Assembly (NCBI RefSeq): GCF_002270355.1
Contig: NZ_NJFZ01000009.1
Span: forward strand, 62,001 to 126,000
Direction of reading: 5' to 3'
Source of the DNA: Flectobacillus sp. BAB-3569
Lineage (GTDB): Bacteria > Bacteroidota > Bacteroidia > Cytophagales > Spirosomataceae
Length of the DNA stretch: 64,000 bases
Translations under genes and position numbers: made by a program
Shown here: positions 34,238-44,704 of the stretch, piece by piece
Position numbering within the stretch: position 1 is the first letter of the stretch
Layout of the letters: every line of letters starts with the position of its first letter
Notes under the pieces: generated by a model
What the model saw: only the letters and a program-made list of their open reading frames with translations
What the model was told of the DNA's origin: nothing
The model's database searches: none

Positions 34238-37207
34238 ATGAACAACTTTAAAAAGATTAACGACTTAGTTGGTTGGGCCGTTTTTGTTATTTCATTAATC
34301 GTATTCGCTGCAACTGTAGAAAGAACTGCTTCTTTCTGGGATTGCGGTGAATTCATTGCTTGTGCTTACAAGCTTCAAGTTCCACACCCTCCTGGGGCAC
34401 CATTGTTCCTCTTGTTGGGTCGATTATTTTCCCTTTTCGCGGCTGGTGATGTATTGCAGGTGGCCTATTGGGTAAACATGTTATCGGTAGTTTCGAGTGC
34501 CCTGACTATTTTGTTTATGCACTGGACTATTGTCTTGATTGGTAGAAAAGTTCTTAATAAGAAATTTGATGAACTTACTTTCAATGAAGCACTTATTTTA
34601 TTGAGCTCAGGTGTTGTTGGTTCATTAGCTTATGCTTTTTCAGATACTTTCTGGTTCTCAGCAGTAGAGGCCGAAGTATATGCTATGTCTTCATTCTTCA
34701 CTGCCTTGGTAGTGTGGGCAGCCTTTAAATGGGAAATCATTGAAGATGAAGTTACGGCTAACCGTTGGTTGATTTTGATTGCCTACATCGTTGGTTTATC
34801 GATCGGAGTTCACTTATTGAACTTGGTTACAGTACCAGCTTTGGCATTGTTATATTATTTTAAAAAGTATCCAAAACCTACTTACCTTGGCGGGTTCGCT
34901 TCTATTTTTGCGGGTTTGGTTATTTTAGGAGTCATCAACTCTGGAATTATCCCGGGACTTCCATCTATTGCCTTCAGTTTTGAACTAGGAATGGTAAATG
35001 GTATGGGAATGCCTTATGGTTCTGGGGTAGTAGTGTTCTTGATTTTGTTTGTTGGACTTATGGTAGGTGGAGTTGCCTATTCTCATAAGAAAAACAAGGT
35101 GAACTTGAATATTGGTATGTTGGCATTGTCATTCGTACTAATTGGTTATTTGTCGTATACTTTGGCCTTGGTTCGTTCAAATTATAACACACCAATCAAC
35201 GAAAACGACCCAAGTAATATCCTCAACTTCTTGAAATATTTACGTCGTGAGCAATATGGCGATCGTTCTTTATTGTTCGGGCCTATCTATACAGCAGAAG
35301 TTGAAAGTGTAGAGCAAGGAGCACCTGTTTACAAAATGCAGGATGGTAAATATGTGGTATATGATCACAAGCAAAAAGTGTCTTACTCAAAAGATGGTCA
35401 GATGCTTTTCCCGCGTATTTATTCTAGCGCACCTCAACACGTAGAATTATATCGAGAAATGCTGGGTATTCCAGAGGGACAGAAACCAACCTTTGGAGAT
35501 AACCTAAAATTCATGTTCTCGCATCAAATGGGACATATGTATATGCGTTATTTGTTGTGGAACTTTGTAGGGCGTGAAAGCGATATTCAAGATGCTGGCG
35601 TGATTGATTATACTCGAAAAGGAGCTTTACCAGAGCTTTTAGCTACGAATAAAGCAAGAAATAACTATTTCTATCTTCCTTTAATTTTAGGATTATTAGG
35701 TTTCTATCTTTTATATCGTAAAAATGAAAAAGATTTCTTAGTAACTATTCTGATGTTCTTACTGACAGGTTTGGCATTGGTTGTGTTCCTAAACTCGCCA
35801 CCAACTGAGCCACGTGAGCGTGACTATATTTATGTAGGTTCGTTCTATTTCTTTGCTATATGGATTGGTTTGGGTGTGATGCAATTGGCAGAGTGGTTGA
35901 CAAAGTTCTTGAAAAATGGTGCTTCGAGTGGTATTGCTGCTACAGCGCTTTCTGCGATTGTTCCTGTGATATTGATTCAGCAAAACTGGGATGACCACGA
36001 TAGAAATCACCGTTATCACCAAGTAGATTTTGCGAGAAACATGTTGAACTCTTGTGCTCCGAATGCTATCCTATTTACAGGAGGAGATAACGATACATTC
36101 CCATTGTGGTATGTGCAAGAAGTAGAAGGCTTCCGTACAGACGTACGTGTTTGTAACTTGTCGTTGTTAGGTACAGATTGGTATATCGATCAAATGAAAC
36201 GTAAAACGTATGAGTCTCAGGCTTTGCCGATTTCATTGTCAAAAGATCGTTTCTTGGAAGGTGTTAACGACCAAATCTTGTTTTACGAAAACCCTAACGT
36301 AAAAACAGGAATCAATCTACAAGAATACATGAAATTGGTGAAGGATGATAATCAAGCAATTAAAGTACCTTTGCAAGATGGTTCTATGATCAATACGATG
36401 CCTTCTGAAACAGTATTTCTGCCAGTGAATGTAGACCAAGTGAAAAAATCTGGTATTGTTCCAAAAGATATGGACCAGTTCTTAACTGATCAGATTAGCT
36501 GGAATGTAGGTAAAGGTGGCATTATGAAGCCAGAACTGATTCAATTAGACATTATTGCTCAAAACGCAGCTGAAGGTTGGAAACGTCCAATTTACTTCGC
36601 TACAACATTGGCAAGCAGTAGCTATTTGAATATGAAAGAATTTATGCAGTTGGAAGGTTATGCGTATCGTTTGATGCCATTTAAAGTTCCTGGTGCGAAA
36701 GATGGCTTTGTCAATACAGACATCATGTATAATAACATGACTACTAAAATGGCTTGGCGTGATTTGGATAATCCAAAAACGTATTATCATTCAGATTTCT
36801 ATTTGGAAGTACCAGTAGTGACGGCGCGTTTGAGCTTCTTGAGATTGGTAGACCAATTGGTACGTGAAGGTAAATTGCAAAAGGCAAAACAAGCGTTGGA
36901 TTACGAAATGAAGGTAATGCCTGATAAAACGATTCCTTACGATCAGTTGAGTGCTAATTATGTAGCTTTATACTTGGCAGTAGGAGACAAGAAAACCGCT
37001 CTTCAGATTGCTGATACAATGATGAATCGTAATAATAAAGCGTTAGATTACTATTTGACAGAACGTCGTGGTAGCGATGCTAGAGAAATTCAAACAGCAT
37101 TGTACGAAATGCAGATTATCGTCAATGGCTTGAAAGAAGCTAAAATGCCTGAAGCAGCTAAATATGAACAAATGTTTAATAGTCAGTTGCAAAAAGCTAG
37201 CTTATAG
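34238..37207 (+). CDS. DUF2723 / GT117-like multi-pass membrane glycosyltransferase
   Basis: A 989-residue integral membrane protein of the DUF2723 family (GT-C fold, related to the TMEM260 protein O-mannosyltransferases). The N-terminus has the family signature around residues 25-60, with FWDCGEFIACAYKLQVPHPPGAPLFLLLGR, where the acidic residues after the first helix are the likely catalytic site. Many membrane helices fill residues 10-320 and 480-590, followed by a large extracytoplasmic domain (about 600-990) with TPR-like helices at the end. It probably transfers a lipid-linked sugar to exported proteins; donor and acceptor are not known from sequence. Confidence 0.85.
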   Translation: MNNFKKINDLVGWAVFVISLIVFAATVERTASFWDCGEFIACAYKLQVPHPPGAPLFLLLGRLFSLFAAGDVLQVAYWVNMLSVVSSALTILFMHWTIVLIGRKVLNKKFDELTFNEALILLSSGVVGSLAYAFSDTFWFSAVEAEVYAMSSFFTALVVWAAFKWEIIEDEVTANRWLILIAYIVGLSIGVHLLNLVTVPALALLYYFKKYPKPTYLGGFASIFAGLVILGVINSGIIPGLPSIAFSFELGMVNGMGMPYGSGVVVFLILFVGLMVGGVAYSHKKNKVNLNIGMLALSFVLIGYLSYTLALVRSNYNTPINENDPSNILNFLKYLRREQYGDRSLLFGPIYTAEVESVEQGAPVYKMQDGKYVVYDHKQKVSYSKDGQMLFPRIYSSAPQHVELYREMLGIPEGQKPTFGDNLKFMFSHQMGHMYMRYLLWNFVGRESDIQDAGVIDYTRKGALPELLATNKARNNYFYLPLILGLLGFYLLYRKNEKDFLVTILMFLLTGLALVVFLNSPPTEPRERDYIYVGSFYFFAIWIGLGVMQLAEWLTKFLKNGASSGIAATALSAIVPVILIQQNWDDHDRNHRYHQVDFARNMLNSCAPNAILFTGGDNDTFPLWYVQEVEGFRTDVRVCNLSLLGTDWYIDQMKRKTYESQALPISLSKDRFLEGVNDQILFYENPNVKTGINLQEYMKLVKDDNQAIKVPLQDGSMINTMPSETVFLPVNVDQVKKSGIVPKDMDQFLTDQISWNVGKGGIMKPELIQLDIIAQNAAEGWKRPIYFATTLASSSYLNMKEFMQLEGYAYRLMPFKVPGAKDGFVNTDIMYNNMTTKMAWRDLDNPKTYYHSDFYLEVPVVTARLSFLRLVDQLVREGKLQKAKQALDYEMKVMPDKTIPYDQLSANYVALYLAVGDKKTALQIADTMMNRNNKALDYYLTERRGSDAREIQTALYEMQIIVNGLKEAKMPEAAKYEQMFNSQLQKASL

Positions 37208-37330
37208 TTCAATCATAATATGAATCATTACTAATTGAGCGAATTAGCGATTATGTTAAAATTTGTATTCTTGCAGTAGAGACGCAATGATAGTGTCTTA
37301 CACAGAATAAAAATATCGCATAGTAGTATT

Positions 37331-37368
37331 AAAAAAGGGGTCGAAAATATTTTCCGCCCCCTTTTTTA
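37331..37368. terminator. First of two hairpins between DUF2723 gene and dnaJ
   Basis: Inverted repeat aaaaaaggggtcgaaaat / attttccgccccctttttt with a mismatch, T-run after it on the plus strand. Confidence 0.7.
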
Positions 37369-37433
37369 ATGAAATTAATAACATCATTCTTGTCTCAGGA
37401 TTTAAGATAATGCATAGTTTATGAAAGTCTTGA

Positions 37434-37480
37434 AAAAGAAAAAGGGTTCAATAACAAAACTGTTATCGAACCCTTTTTTG
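37434..37480. terminator. Second hairpin between DUF2723 gene and dnaJ
   Basis: Stem aaaaagggttcaataaca / tgttatcgaaccctttttt (one G-T pair), A- and T-runs at both ends, so it can serve convergent dnaJ as well. Confidence 0.75.
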
Positions 37481-37586
37481 TAATTAAGTAATAGAAAAGA
37501 TATAATTAGAATTATATCTGCGTTATGGACTAGTTATGCATTTATTCTAATAACTGATATACTAGTATCTAATAACTTCCTTTTAC

Positions 37587-38741
37587 TTAGTTAAAAAAGT
37601 CTTTCATTTTTTCGAAGAAAGATTTTTCACCTTTACTTGGCTTTGGTGCAAAGTTTGGTGAATTCTTTAATTTTTCAAGAATATCAGTTTCTTCTTTACT
37701 TAGTGTTTTTGGGGTCCAAATATTCACATGAATAAGCTGATCGCCTGTACCATATCCATTGATTTCTTTGATACCTTTACCTTTTAGTCGTAGGATTTTA
37801 CCACCTTGCGTACCAGCTTCAACTGAAATACGAGCTTTACCTCCGATCGTTGGAACTTCTACAGAAGTACCTAATGCTGCATCAGCAAAGTTGAGATACA
37901 ATTCGTAAATAACGTTGTTGCCATCACGGTGTAATATTTCATGTGGTTCTTCCTCGATAACAATCAACAAATCACCTGCAACACCGCCACGCGGAGGCAC
38001 GTTACCTTTGCCACCCATCGACAACTGCATACCTTCGGCTACACCAGCAGGAATTTTGATTGGGATGATTTCTTCTTCAAGTACACGACCTTCACCAAAA
38101 CAAACCTCACAGCGAGTTTTAATCATCTTCCCTTCGCCATTACAAGTAGGACAAGTAGAGGTAGTTACCATTTGTCCTAACATAGTTTGTTGAACACGGC
38201 GCACCTGACCCGAACCACCACAAGTTTGACAGCCTTGTACTTCAGTACCATTTTTAGCACCGTTACCAGTACAAGCCTTACAAGTTACATGGCGTTTTAC
38301 CTTGATTTTCTTCTCAACACCATTAGCGACTTCCTCAAGGTTTAATTTTAATTTGATACGAAGGTCAGAACCTTTACGCACACGGCGACCACCTCCTCCT
38401 CCACCGCCAAACATATTGCCAAATGGACTGCCATCACCAAAAATATCTCCAAACTGGCTGAAGATATCTTCCATGTTCATACCGCCACCATAAGCGCCAC
38501 CACCACCTGCGGCACCACCCATACCTGCGTGTCCGAAACGGTCGTATTGCTGACGTTTTTGTTGATTTGATAATACTTCATACGCCTCAGCAGCCTCTTT
38601 GAAGCTTTCTTCAGCCTGCTTATCGCCTGGGTTTTTATCTGGGTGATACTTAATCGCAAGCTTACGATACGCTTTTTTGATTTCGTCATCGCTGGCAGTT
38701 TTGCTTACGCCAAGTACCTCATAATAATCTCTTTTTGCCAT
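37587..38741 (-). CDS. dnaJ: Chaperone protein DnaJ
   Basis: Type I J-protein (384 residues). J domain at about 1-70 with HPD at 33-35; Gly/Phe-rich region (about 75-125, [23 protein letters not shown]). The zinc-binding region has four CxxCxGxG motifs ([32 protein letters not shown]). The C-terminal substrate-binding domains end in [11 protein letters not shown]. It stimulates DnaK ATPase and delivers unfolded clients. Cotranscribed after grpE (48-base gap); dnaK is not in the window. Confidence 0.97.
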   Translation of the reverse strand: MAKRDYYEVLGVSKTASDDEIKKAYRKLAIKYHPDKNPGDKQAEESFKEAAEAYEVLSNQQKRQQYDRFGHAGMGGAAGGGGAYGGGMNMEDIFSQFGDIFGDGSPFGNMFGGGGGGGRRVRKGSDLRIKLKLNLEEVANGVEKKIKVKRHVTCKACTGNGAKNGTEVQGCQTCGGSGQVRRVQQTMLGQMVTTSTCPTCNGEGKMIKTRCEVCFGEGRVLEEEIIPIKIPAGVAEGMQLSMGGKGNVPPRGGVAGDLLIVIEEEPHEILHRDGNNVIYELYLNFADAALGTSVEVPTIGGKARISVEAGTQGGKILRLKGKGIKEINGYGTGDQLIHVNIWTPKTLSKEETDILEKLKNSPNFAPKPSKGEKSFFEKMKDFFN

Positions 38742-38789
38742 GATTTTATAATAGATAATAATGCCAATGTGGCATTATGTCATGATATG

Positions 38790-39398
38790 TTAGTTAGCCA
38801 CTACAACTTTTGCAAATCTAATTACCTTGTCATTGAGGTAATATCCTTTTTCGATTACATCGAATACTTTACCTTTATCTTCCTCTGTAGGAGAAGGGAA
38901 TTGGGTAATAGCCTCGTGTAAATCTGGATTAAATACATCACCTTTTGCGTCCATTGGTTTTAAGCCTTTGCTGGTAAGCGCATGATTTAGCTTATTGAAA
39001 ATCAAAGTAACGCCTTCTGAAATTTCGCCTTCTTGTGCATTCGCAACTGCTCTTTCTATATCGTCAACCACAGGAAGAATATCTCTGATTACTCCTTCAG
39101 ATGCTGATTGAATCATATCCAATTTTTCCTTTGCAGTACGCTTACGGAAGTTATCAAAGTCTGAATATAATCTAATATATTTATCTTTCAACTCTGCCAA
39201 TTCGATGGATAAATTCTCTAATTGACTAGCTTCTTTATTTTCTACTTCTGGAGTAATTTCTTCTGTTCCGACTGTCTGATTGTCAGTATCTTGTTGTAAA
39301 ACTTGTTCTTCCGCCTGTAATTCCTCTTTATTTTCCATATTCAGTGAACTTTTCGCTTTATTTTTAATTTTCTGAAAAATGTTCAATTTTTTTGCCAT
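38790..39398 (-). CDS. grpE: Nucleotide exchange factor GrpE
   Basis: A 202-residue GrpE with a charged, Glu/Gln-rich N-terminal tail, a long coiled coil (about 55-105, LSIELAELKDKYIRLYSDFDNFRKRTAKEK) and the C-terminal beta domain ending GYYLNDKVIRFAKVVVAN. It releases ADP from DnaK. First gene of the grpE-dnaJ pair; TAACTTTG at 39437-39444 on the minus strand is the likely -7 element. Confidence 0.96.
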   Translation of the reverse strand: MAKKLNIFQKIKNKAKSSLNMENKEELQAEEQVLQQDTDNQTVGTEEITPEVENKEASQLENLSIELAELKDKYIRLYSDFDNFRKRTAKEKLDMIQSASEGVIRDILPVVDDIERAVANAQEGEISEGVTLIFNKLNHALTSKGLKPMDAKGDVFNPDLHEAITQFPSPTEEDKGKVFDVIEKGYYLNDKVIRFAKVVVAN

Positions 39399-39436
39399 TT
39401 CATGATTTCTGCCAACTTGGCAGATTTAGAGAATTA

Positions 39437-39444
39437 CAAAGTTA
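39437..39444 (-). promoter_or_regulatory. -7 promoter element of grpE-dnaJ
   Basis: Reads CAAAGTTA on the plus strand, TAACTTTG on the coding strand, 39 bases before the grpE ATG. Confidence 0.45.
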
Positions 39445-39483
39445 CGGCTTTTCTCCCGAATGTCAGTTTTCAGTTGAAAAGTT

Positions 39484-42400
39484 TTAAGGATTCTGAATGA
39501 GCTGGAATTTTATTGTGTGCCAGACATTTCCTGATTGACAATTAATAAAGTAATTGCCAGAAGGTAAATGTGATAAATCTAGCTCTTTTTCAGTGCTTTG
39601 ATTTAGCTTAGCATTGTAGTTGTCACGTCCTAAATAATCTATCACACGTAGCTCGCCAGAGTAAGGTTTTTCAAACTTTACTATAAACTTCCCATTATTG
39701 GGGTTAGGATACAATAGGGTTTTGCTAAAACTTGGGTCGTCAAATCCTAAAATAATCAAGGTTGTAGCAGAGGCAAAGGCGTAATTAGATTCAGAGAAAC
39801 TTGAAAAAGCCTTAATTCTGTAATTATAGGTGGTATTCGCTTCAAGTTTAGTATCTGTGAAAGTTATGGTATTACCATCGGTTTTGGTCAAGACTTGAAA
39901 ACTATTATTGCCAGCGTCTTTTTCAATTTGATAGGTATTGGTTCCACCGATATTATCCCATGTCAATTTAATACTAAATTCACTAGCGGCTGTTGCTTTA
40001 AGTGCCGGAGTATTAAGTAATGCCGGCGTTTTTATTTCCAGCATTGTATAGGGTGACTCGGTTACTGTATTCTTACTTTTGATACGATATTGATACGTGG
40101 TATTAGCAGTAAGATTGATATCTGCGAATGAATTTGTTCCAGCATTGGGCTGAAGTATTACTGTGTAGTTTGATACATCGGGTGTTTTACGTTCAAGTAT
40201 GAAACCAGTAACGTCAGAGTCAGTAGTTCCCCAATTCAATTGGTTCGCATTATAGTAAGTCGCACTTCCTGTGAGGGTTGGAGCTTTTAGAGCATTGAAA
40301 GTAAGTGCTGTTATAGAGCTGTATGGCGATTCGGACGCCGCTGAGATAACTTTAGCCTTGACAGTGTACTGCGTTTTATCCTCCAAACCAGTGAATGACA
40401 CACTCAGTGTGGTGCCTGAAACAATATTCTGTTTTAGTAAAGTATTATTACCTGCCTTATAGATTTCAATGATATAGCTCGTTGCGGTTGCAATAGCTGG
40501 CCAAGTAATATCCAGAGAGGTAGCTGTTACTTTGCTGACTGACAACACAGGACTATTTAAGGCATCAGCTATTGGAAAGTCTTTGAAACTAAAAGCTGTT
40601 AGACCTTGTGAGTTTTTGAGAAATGGACCATTAAATGTTACTCTCGTATCGAATGTATTACCACTAGATGGCATGAAATCTGGAAGATAAGTCAACGTCT
40701 TGGCTGAACTACTGGTATTACTAGTGAGTGTCAGACGGTTTTGATTTACACTTCCGCTACCCATATCTGCCGACGATTTATCTTGATAGAAGTAAAAACG
40801 CATCTCATATTTATTGCCATTTTGGTCTACATCGTTCGGCCATACGAGGGTTTGTCCTTCTTCAAAAATGACTGTAACTTCTTTCTTGTTGGCATCAGTG
40901 TAAAAAGCTTTCTGGACCTGCGGGCTGGTTGAAATATTAGCCTTGGTGGTGGCATACAAATCATTGTTGATGGTATTCCAAAGAGTATTGGCTATTTGCG
41001 TATAACCTTCTAATGAATATTGACCTGAAACGCCATTAAACCCATCGTAACCTAGACTTGAAAATACCTTTGTATTGGCGTAGTTATTAGCAATAGTTCT
41101 CTGGAAATCACGCATTTTACCAGCATCTTGCACTCCATTGTAATAAATATTACTCTGGAAGGTATAAAGTGGGATAGTGCTAGGGAAATCACTCCTCAGA
41201 CGTTTGTAAAGTTTATCAAACTCATTAGGATAGGAAGTACTGGCGGCACTACGCGCCTCAACATCTCCTCCCCACCAAAAGGCAGCTTTGAGCTGGCTAC
41301 CAACTCCAGCTTTTTTTACCCTGTATAATAATCGTCCGTAAACAGTGCTAATGTCATCGCCAGATGAATTAGTAATGTTTTGCTGTGAAAGAGGTGTCGA
41401 TATTGCAGACTCATTGATAATGGTACTAGGAATACCATATTGTTGAGCCAATTTTCTTTGTAGCTCCAAAGCCCAAACACCCACTTCTGAACGAACATCA
41501 CCGCTAATTTTCCATGTCGTATCAGACAAAGCATAATTGGTATTTGCTTTTGTACCAAATGTGCGACAGTAAGGACTGTAAAAGTTATAGGTTACAGTAT
41601 TATTTTCGGTATGCCATGCTTTGGCATTTGTTTGTCCCATTACAGTAAAGAAATCACCAGATGCCAAATCTGTCCTTGTCGCCAGAAGGACAGAGTCTGT
41701 TCCTGTTACAGCATAAATACTGAAAGCATAAGAAGCTAATTCTGCTTTGATATTTGTTTTTAAACTAAAATCAGTTTTTCCATTATTGTAGTTTAATGTC
41801 ACTTTGCTGTAGCTATAATTGACACTATTTCTTTTGGTTAAAATAGAGACATAATCATATTTTATTGGAGCTTCTTGTAAGGTAGCCTTAACTTCTATCT
41901 CCGAAGTATTACTACTATTCCGAGGAAACATTTGTAAGTTTTGAGGAATTTTACTAAATGAAATAACAGGGTCTGTATTGCCTGGAATTACATTTTTGGG
42001 GTCATACTCACCGATAGGGTACTGAAAAAAAGCGAGGGCTCGCATACCAGATTGATTCTTGATGTAGGGACCTAGATATGGAAATAGTGGGTCTCCTTTA
42101 TTGACAATTGGAGGTAAATAATTAATAGTGTTTGAAGAATTAGAATTGAATAAATCAAACAAGATAGCATTTTTGTAGATAGCCCATGATTTGATGTGCC
42201 CGTTTGTCCCGTTGAGATAAAAGAAATCCACCATATTCAAACCATTAAAGTTCTCTGGCCATTTGAGTAACTGACCTTTCTGAAAAATTAAAGCGATTTG
42301 ATTTCTTTGAGGTGTGGTATAATAAGCCTTTTGAATATTTGGAGCGGAGAAATTACCATCATCTATCGAACCTAAAAAATCTCTTTTATAAAGACGAAAC

Positions 42401-43455
42401 AATTCAGCCCCATTTTGTTGATAGCCTTCAGGTGAATAATGTAACCCGTCGAAACCTACTGTACCAATTGAAGGGATAACATCAACAATAGAAGCATTTG
42501 TGATACCAAATTCACGCTGTTCTTCACGGACTAAGGGTGCATATCCTGTGGCATTTTCGATTATGTCTATCTGAAAAAGATAAGTCTTTTTTATTGATGG
42601 TAAATCAAGTTTGAGGTTGGATAGAATTGTGTTGAAATAGAGTTTAAAATTACTGCCTTCTCCGTATGCTTCGCTTTCTCCTTGTCGATAAATAAATGCT
42701 TTTACTGCATTTTGCAATCCTGCTTTTTGTATTCTGTATAATAATCTGCCATAGGTATTAGTTAAATCTGCTGGGTTGGACGCTGTTCGATTGGCGTGTT
42801 GCTGTGCGTTGCTCCAATGTGTTCCACCGTTAATAAGGCAGGTTGGAATGCCATAATTGTCCAAAATAAGTTTTTGTAGTTCAAATCCCATGGTTCCGAC
42901 ATTGTAATCATAACCATTTTGGTTAGATAATGTCCAAAGTGTGTCTGCGGGGTTATAATTGGCAGTATTAAAGGTATCAGTGATTTTTCCGAAGGTTCTA
43001 CAAAATGGATTTGTTCGAGTTTCTGTAAAAAAGCAAGTTGAGTTAGATTGACCCGTAATCACAATCACTTCCCCTGAAACTACGTTGCTAACACTTGTTA
43101 CCAAAGAAGAGTCACCAGATGATAATACTTGATAGATGCTGAAATCATAATTGGCTTGCTCTGATTTTATGATAAGGTTGCTGAAACTAAAACTTCCTTT
43201 TCCAGAGATATAACTCACATTAGCTTTTTGGTAATTATATTTTTGAGCATTTCGGTTAATAAGTACTGAGTAGTAACTCACATTGGCTCTGGTAGTACTC
43301 CCACTGATAGGGACGGTACTTTGACCACTTACATTTCGTGGATATAGTTGATAATCTCGTGGTAGTGCTGAGAAATTTGTACCGCCAATAACTTGTCCTA
43401 TAGAATTTAGTGAACATAAGAATAATATTGATAGGAGTAATAAACTTCGCTTCAT
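39484..43455 (-). CDS. T9SS-secreted protein with two SGNH/sialate-esterase-like modules and FN3 domains
   Basis: A 1323-residue exported protein (signal peptide about 1-20, cut after SIGQ). It contains two homologous SGNH-hydrolase/sialate O-acetylesterase-like modules. Module 1 (about 125-370) has the nucleophile motif GQSNS (Ser137) and a C-terminal DGLHYSPEGY (His about 338). Module 2 (about 595-830) has GQTNA in place of GQSN and YDGFNGVSGQYSLEGY without the His, so it looks inactive. Three fibronectin type III domains follow (about 965-1230). The end is a T9SS type A sorting domain (about 1240-1323; LLYPNPNNGKFIVKF, LSHLPSGNYFI). The frame extends to 43512, but the ATG at 43455 begins the signal peptide. 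Confidence 0.82.
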   Translation of the reverse strand: MKRSLLLLSILFLCSLNSIGQVIGGTNFSALPRDYQLYPRNVSGQSTVPISGSTTRANVSYYSVLINRNAQKYNYQKANVSYISGKGSFSFSNLIIKSEQANYDFSIYQVLSSGDSSLVTSVSNVVSGEVIVITGQSNSTCFFTETRTNPFCRTFGKITDTFNTANYNPADTLWTLSNQNGYDYNVGTMGFELQKLILDNYGIPTCLINGGTHWSNAQQHANRTASNPADLTNTYGRLLYRIQKAGLQNAVKAFIYRQGESEAYGEGSNFKLYFNTILSNLKLDLPSIKKTYLFQIDIIENATGYAPLVREEQREFGITNASIVDVIPSIGTVGFDGLHYSPEGYQQNGAELFRLYKRDFLGSIDDGNFSAPNIQKAYYTTPQRNQIALIFQKGQLLKWPENFNGLNMVDFFYLNGTNGHIKSWAIYKNAILFDLFNSNSSNTINYLPPIVNKGDPLFPYLGPYIKNQSGMRALAFFQYPIGEYDPKNVIPGNTDPVISFSKIPQNLQMFPRNSSNTSEIEVKATLQEAPIKYDYVSILTKRNSVNYSYSKVTLNYNNGKTDFSLKTNIKAELASYAFSIYAVTGTDSVLLATRTDLASGDFFTVMGQTNAKAWHTENNTVTYNFYSPYCRTFGTKANTNYALSDTTWKISGDVRSEVGVWALELQRKLAQQYGIPSTIINESAISTPLSQQNITNSSGDDISTVYGRLLYRVKKAGVGSQLKAAFWWGGDVEARSAASTSYPNEFDKLYKRLRSDFPSTIPLYTFQSNIYYNGVQDAGKMRDFQRTIANNYANTKVFSSLGYDGFNGVSGQYSLEGYTQIANTLWNTINNDLYATTKANISTSPQVQKAFYTDANKKEVTVIFEEGQTLVWPNDVDQNGNKYEMRFYFYQDKSSADMGSGSVNQNRLTLTSNTSSSAKTLTYLPDFMPSSGNTFDTRVTFNGPFLKNSQGLTAFSFKDFPIADALNSPVLSVSKVTATSLDITWPAIATATSYIIEIYKAGNNTLLKQNIVSGTTLSVSFTGLEDKTQYTVKAKVISAASESPYSSITALTFNALKAPTLTGSATYYNANQLNWGTTDSDVTGFILERKTPDVSNYTVILQPNAGTNSFADINLTANTTYQYRIKSKNTVTESPYTMLEIKTPALLNTPALKATAASEFSIKLTWDNIGGTNTYQIEKDAGNNSFQVLTKTDGNTITFTDTKLEANTTYNYRIKAFSSFSESNYAFASATTLIILGFDDPSFSKTLLYPNPNNGKFIVKFEKPYSGELRVIDYLGRDNYNAKLNQSTEKELDLSHLPSGNYFINCQSGNVWHTIKFQLIQNP

Positions 43456-43664
43456 ACAATTGATGATTTTATATGCTTGATAAAAATTTGATATGGGTAT
43501 TAATAAAGACATCTTTTATTGGAGAAAAGATGTTTCTAAAGCTAAAAAAAATGGAAATTGGCAGCAAGAGATGTGAAATAACTAACCTATGGCATTAGAG
43601 ATAACTGAAACTCTATCAAAATTACAGATTATCACCTGATTTTTCAAGTTTCACAATTCCAAAC

Positions 43665-43672
43665 TACCTTTG
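43665..43672 (+). promoter_or_regulatory. -7 promoter element of queG
   Basis: TACCTTTG 28 bases before the queG ATG, with a T-rich stretch (43640-43645) at the -33 position. Confidence 0.5.
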
Positions 43673-43699
43673 TAATAGAACAAACGGGCTTTTGATATT

Positions 43700-44644
43700 A
43701 TGAACCAACTTCGACAACATCATACTCAACTCATCAAAGAACAAGCAAAATTGCTTGGATTTGATTTTTGTGGGGTATCAAAAGCTACTTTTTTGGAAGA
43801 AGAAGCACCTCGATTAGAAAAGTGGCTAAACAATAATTATCATGGTGCGATGAACTACATGGAAAATCACTTTGATAAACGTCTTGATCCTCGTTTGTTG
43901 GTCGATGATGCCAAGTCGGTAGTGTCTTTGCTTTATAATTATTATCCAGAGGAAAAACTTTCCGAAAAAGAGGAGGACTATAAAATCTCCAAGTATGCCT
44001 ACGGAATGGATTACCATTTTGTGATAAAAGACAAACTCAAACAGTTGCTTGATTTTATTCAAGAAAACATTGGTGAAGTAGGAGGGCGTGCTTTTGTGGA
44101 TTCTGCCCCTGTCATGGATAAAGCATGGGCCAAAAAGTCAGGCTTAGGCTGGGTTGGGAAAAATGCTAATTTGATCAATAAAGGTCACGGTAGCTTTTTC
44201 TTTATTGCTGAACTCATTATCGATTTGGAGCTAGAACCTGACGGTCCTGTCAAAGATTTTTGCGGTACTTGCAAACGTTGTATCGAAGCCTGCCCAACAG
44301 AGGCTATCGTAGAACCTTATGTGGTTAATGGTTCAAAATGCATTAGCTATTTTACCATTGAACTCAAAGACGCAATTCCTATCGAAATGAAAGGTAAATT
44401 TGATAATTGGATGTTTGGCTGTGATGTTTGCCAAGATGTTTGTCCTTGGAATCGTTTTTCAAAACCACATAAAGAACCCCTCTTTAATCTACACCCCGAC
44501 TTGAAAGATTTTACCAATAAAGATTGGGATGAAATAACCACAGAGGTTTTTAACCAAGTTTTTAAAAAATCACCAGTCAAACGAACCAAATTAGAGGGAC
44601 TGAAAAGGAATATTGATTTTATTGGTTGGAATGACAAAAAATAA
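43700..44644 (+). CDS. queG: Epoxyqueuosine reductase
   Basis: QueG performs the last step of queuosine tRNA modification, reducing epoxyqueuosine with a cobalamin and two [4Fe-4S] clusters. The 314-residue protein has the N-terminal DUF1730 domain (about 15-85, with [18 protein letters not shown]) and [18 protein letters not shown]. Two ferredoxin-type clusters follow ([12 protein letters not shown] about 193-204; [13 protein letters not shown] about 240). It is somewhat shorter than E. coli QueG (379) because the C-terminal HEAT-like repeats are missing, as is usual in Bacteroidota. Confidence 0.94.
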   Translation: MNQLRQHHTQLIKEQAKLLGFDFCGVSKATFLEEEAPRLEKWLNNNYHGAMNYMENHFDKRLDPRLLVDDAKSVVSLLYNYYPEEKLSEKEEDYKISKYAYGMDYHFVIKDKLKQLLDFIQENIGEVGGRAFVDSAPVMDKAWAKKSGLGWVGKNANLINKGHGSFFFIAELIIDLELEPDGPVKDFCGTCKRCIEACPTEAIVEPYVVNGSKCISYFTIELKDAIPIEMKGKFDNWMFGCDVCQDVCPWNRFSKPHKEPLFNLHPDLKDFTNKDWDEITTEVFNQVFKKSPVKRTKLEGLKRNIDFIGWNDKK

Positions 44645-44704
44645 GGCACAAAAAAAAGCAACAATCCAAGGGAAAGTTGCTTTATTATTTTCTAATATAC
44701 CTTA

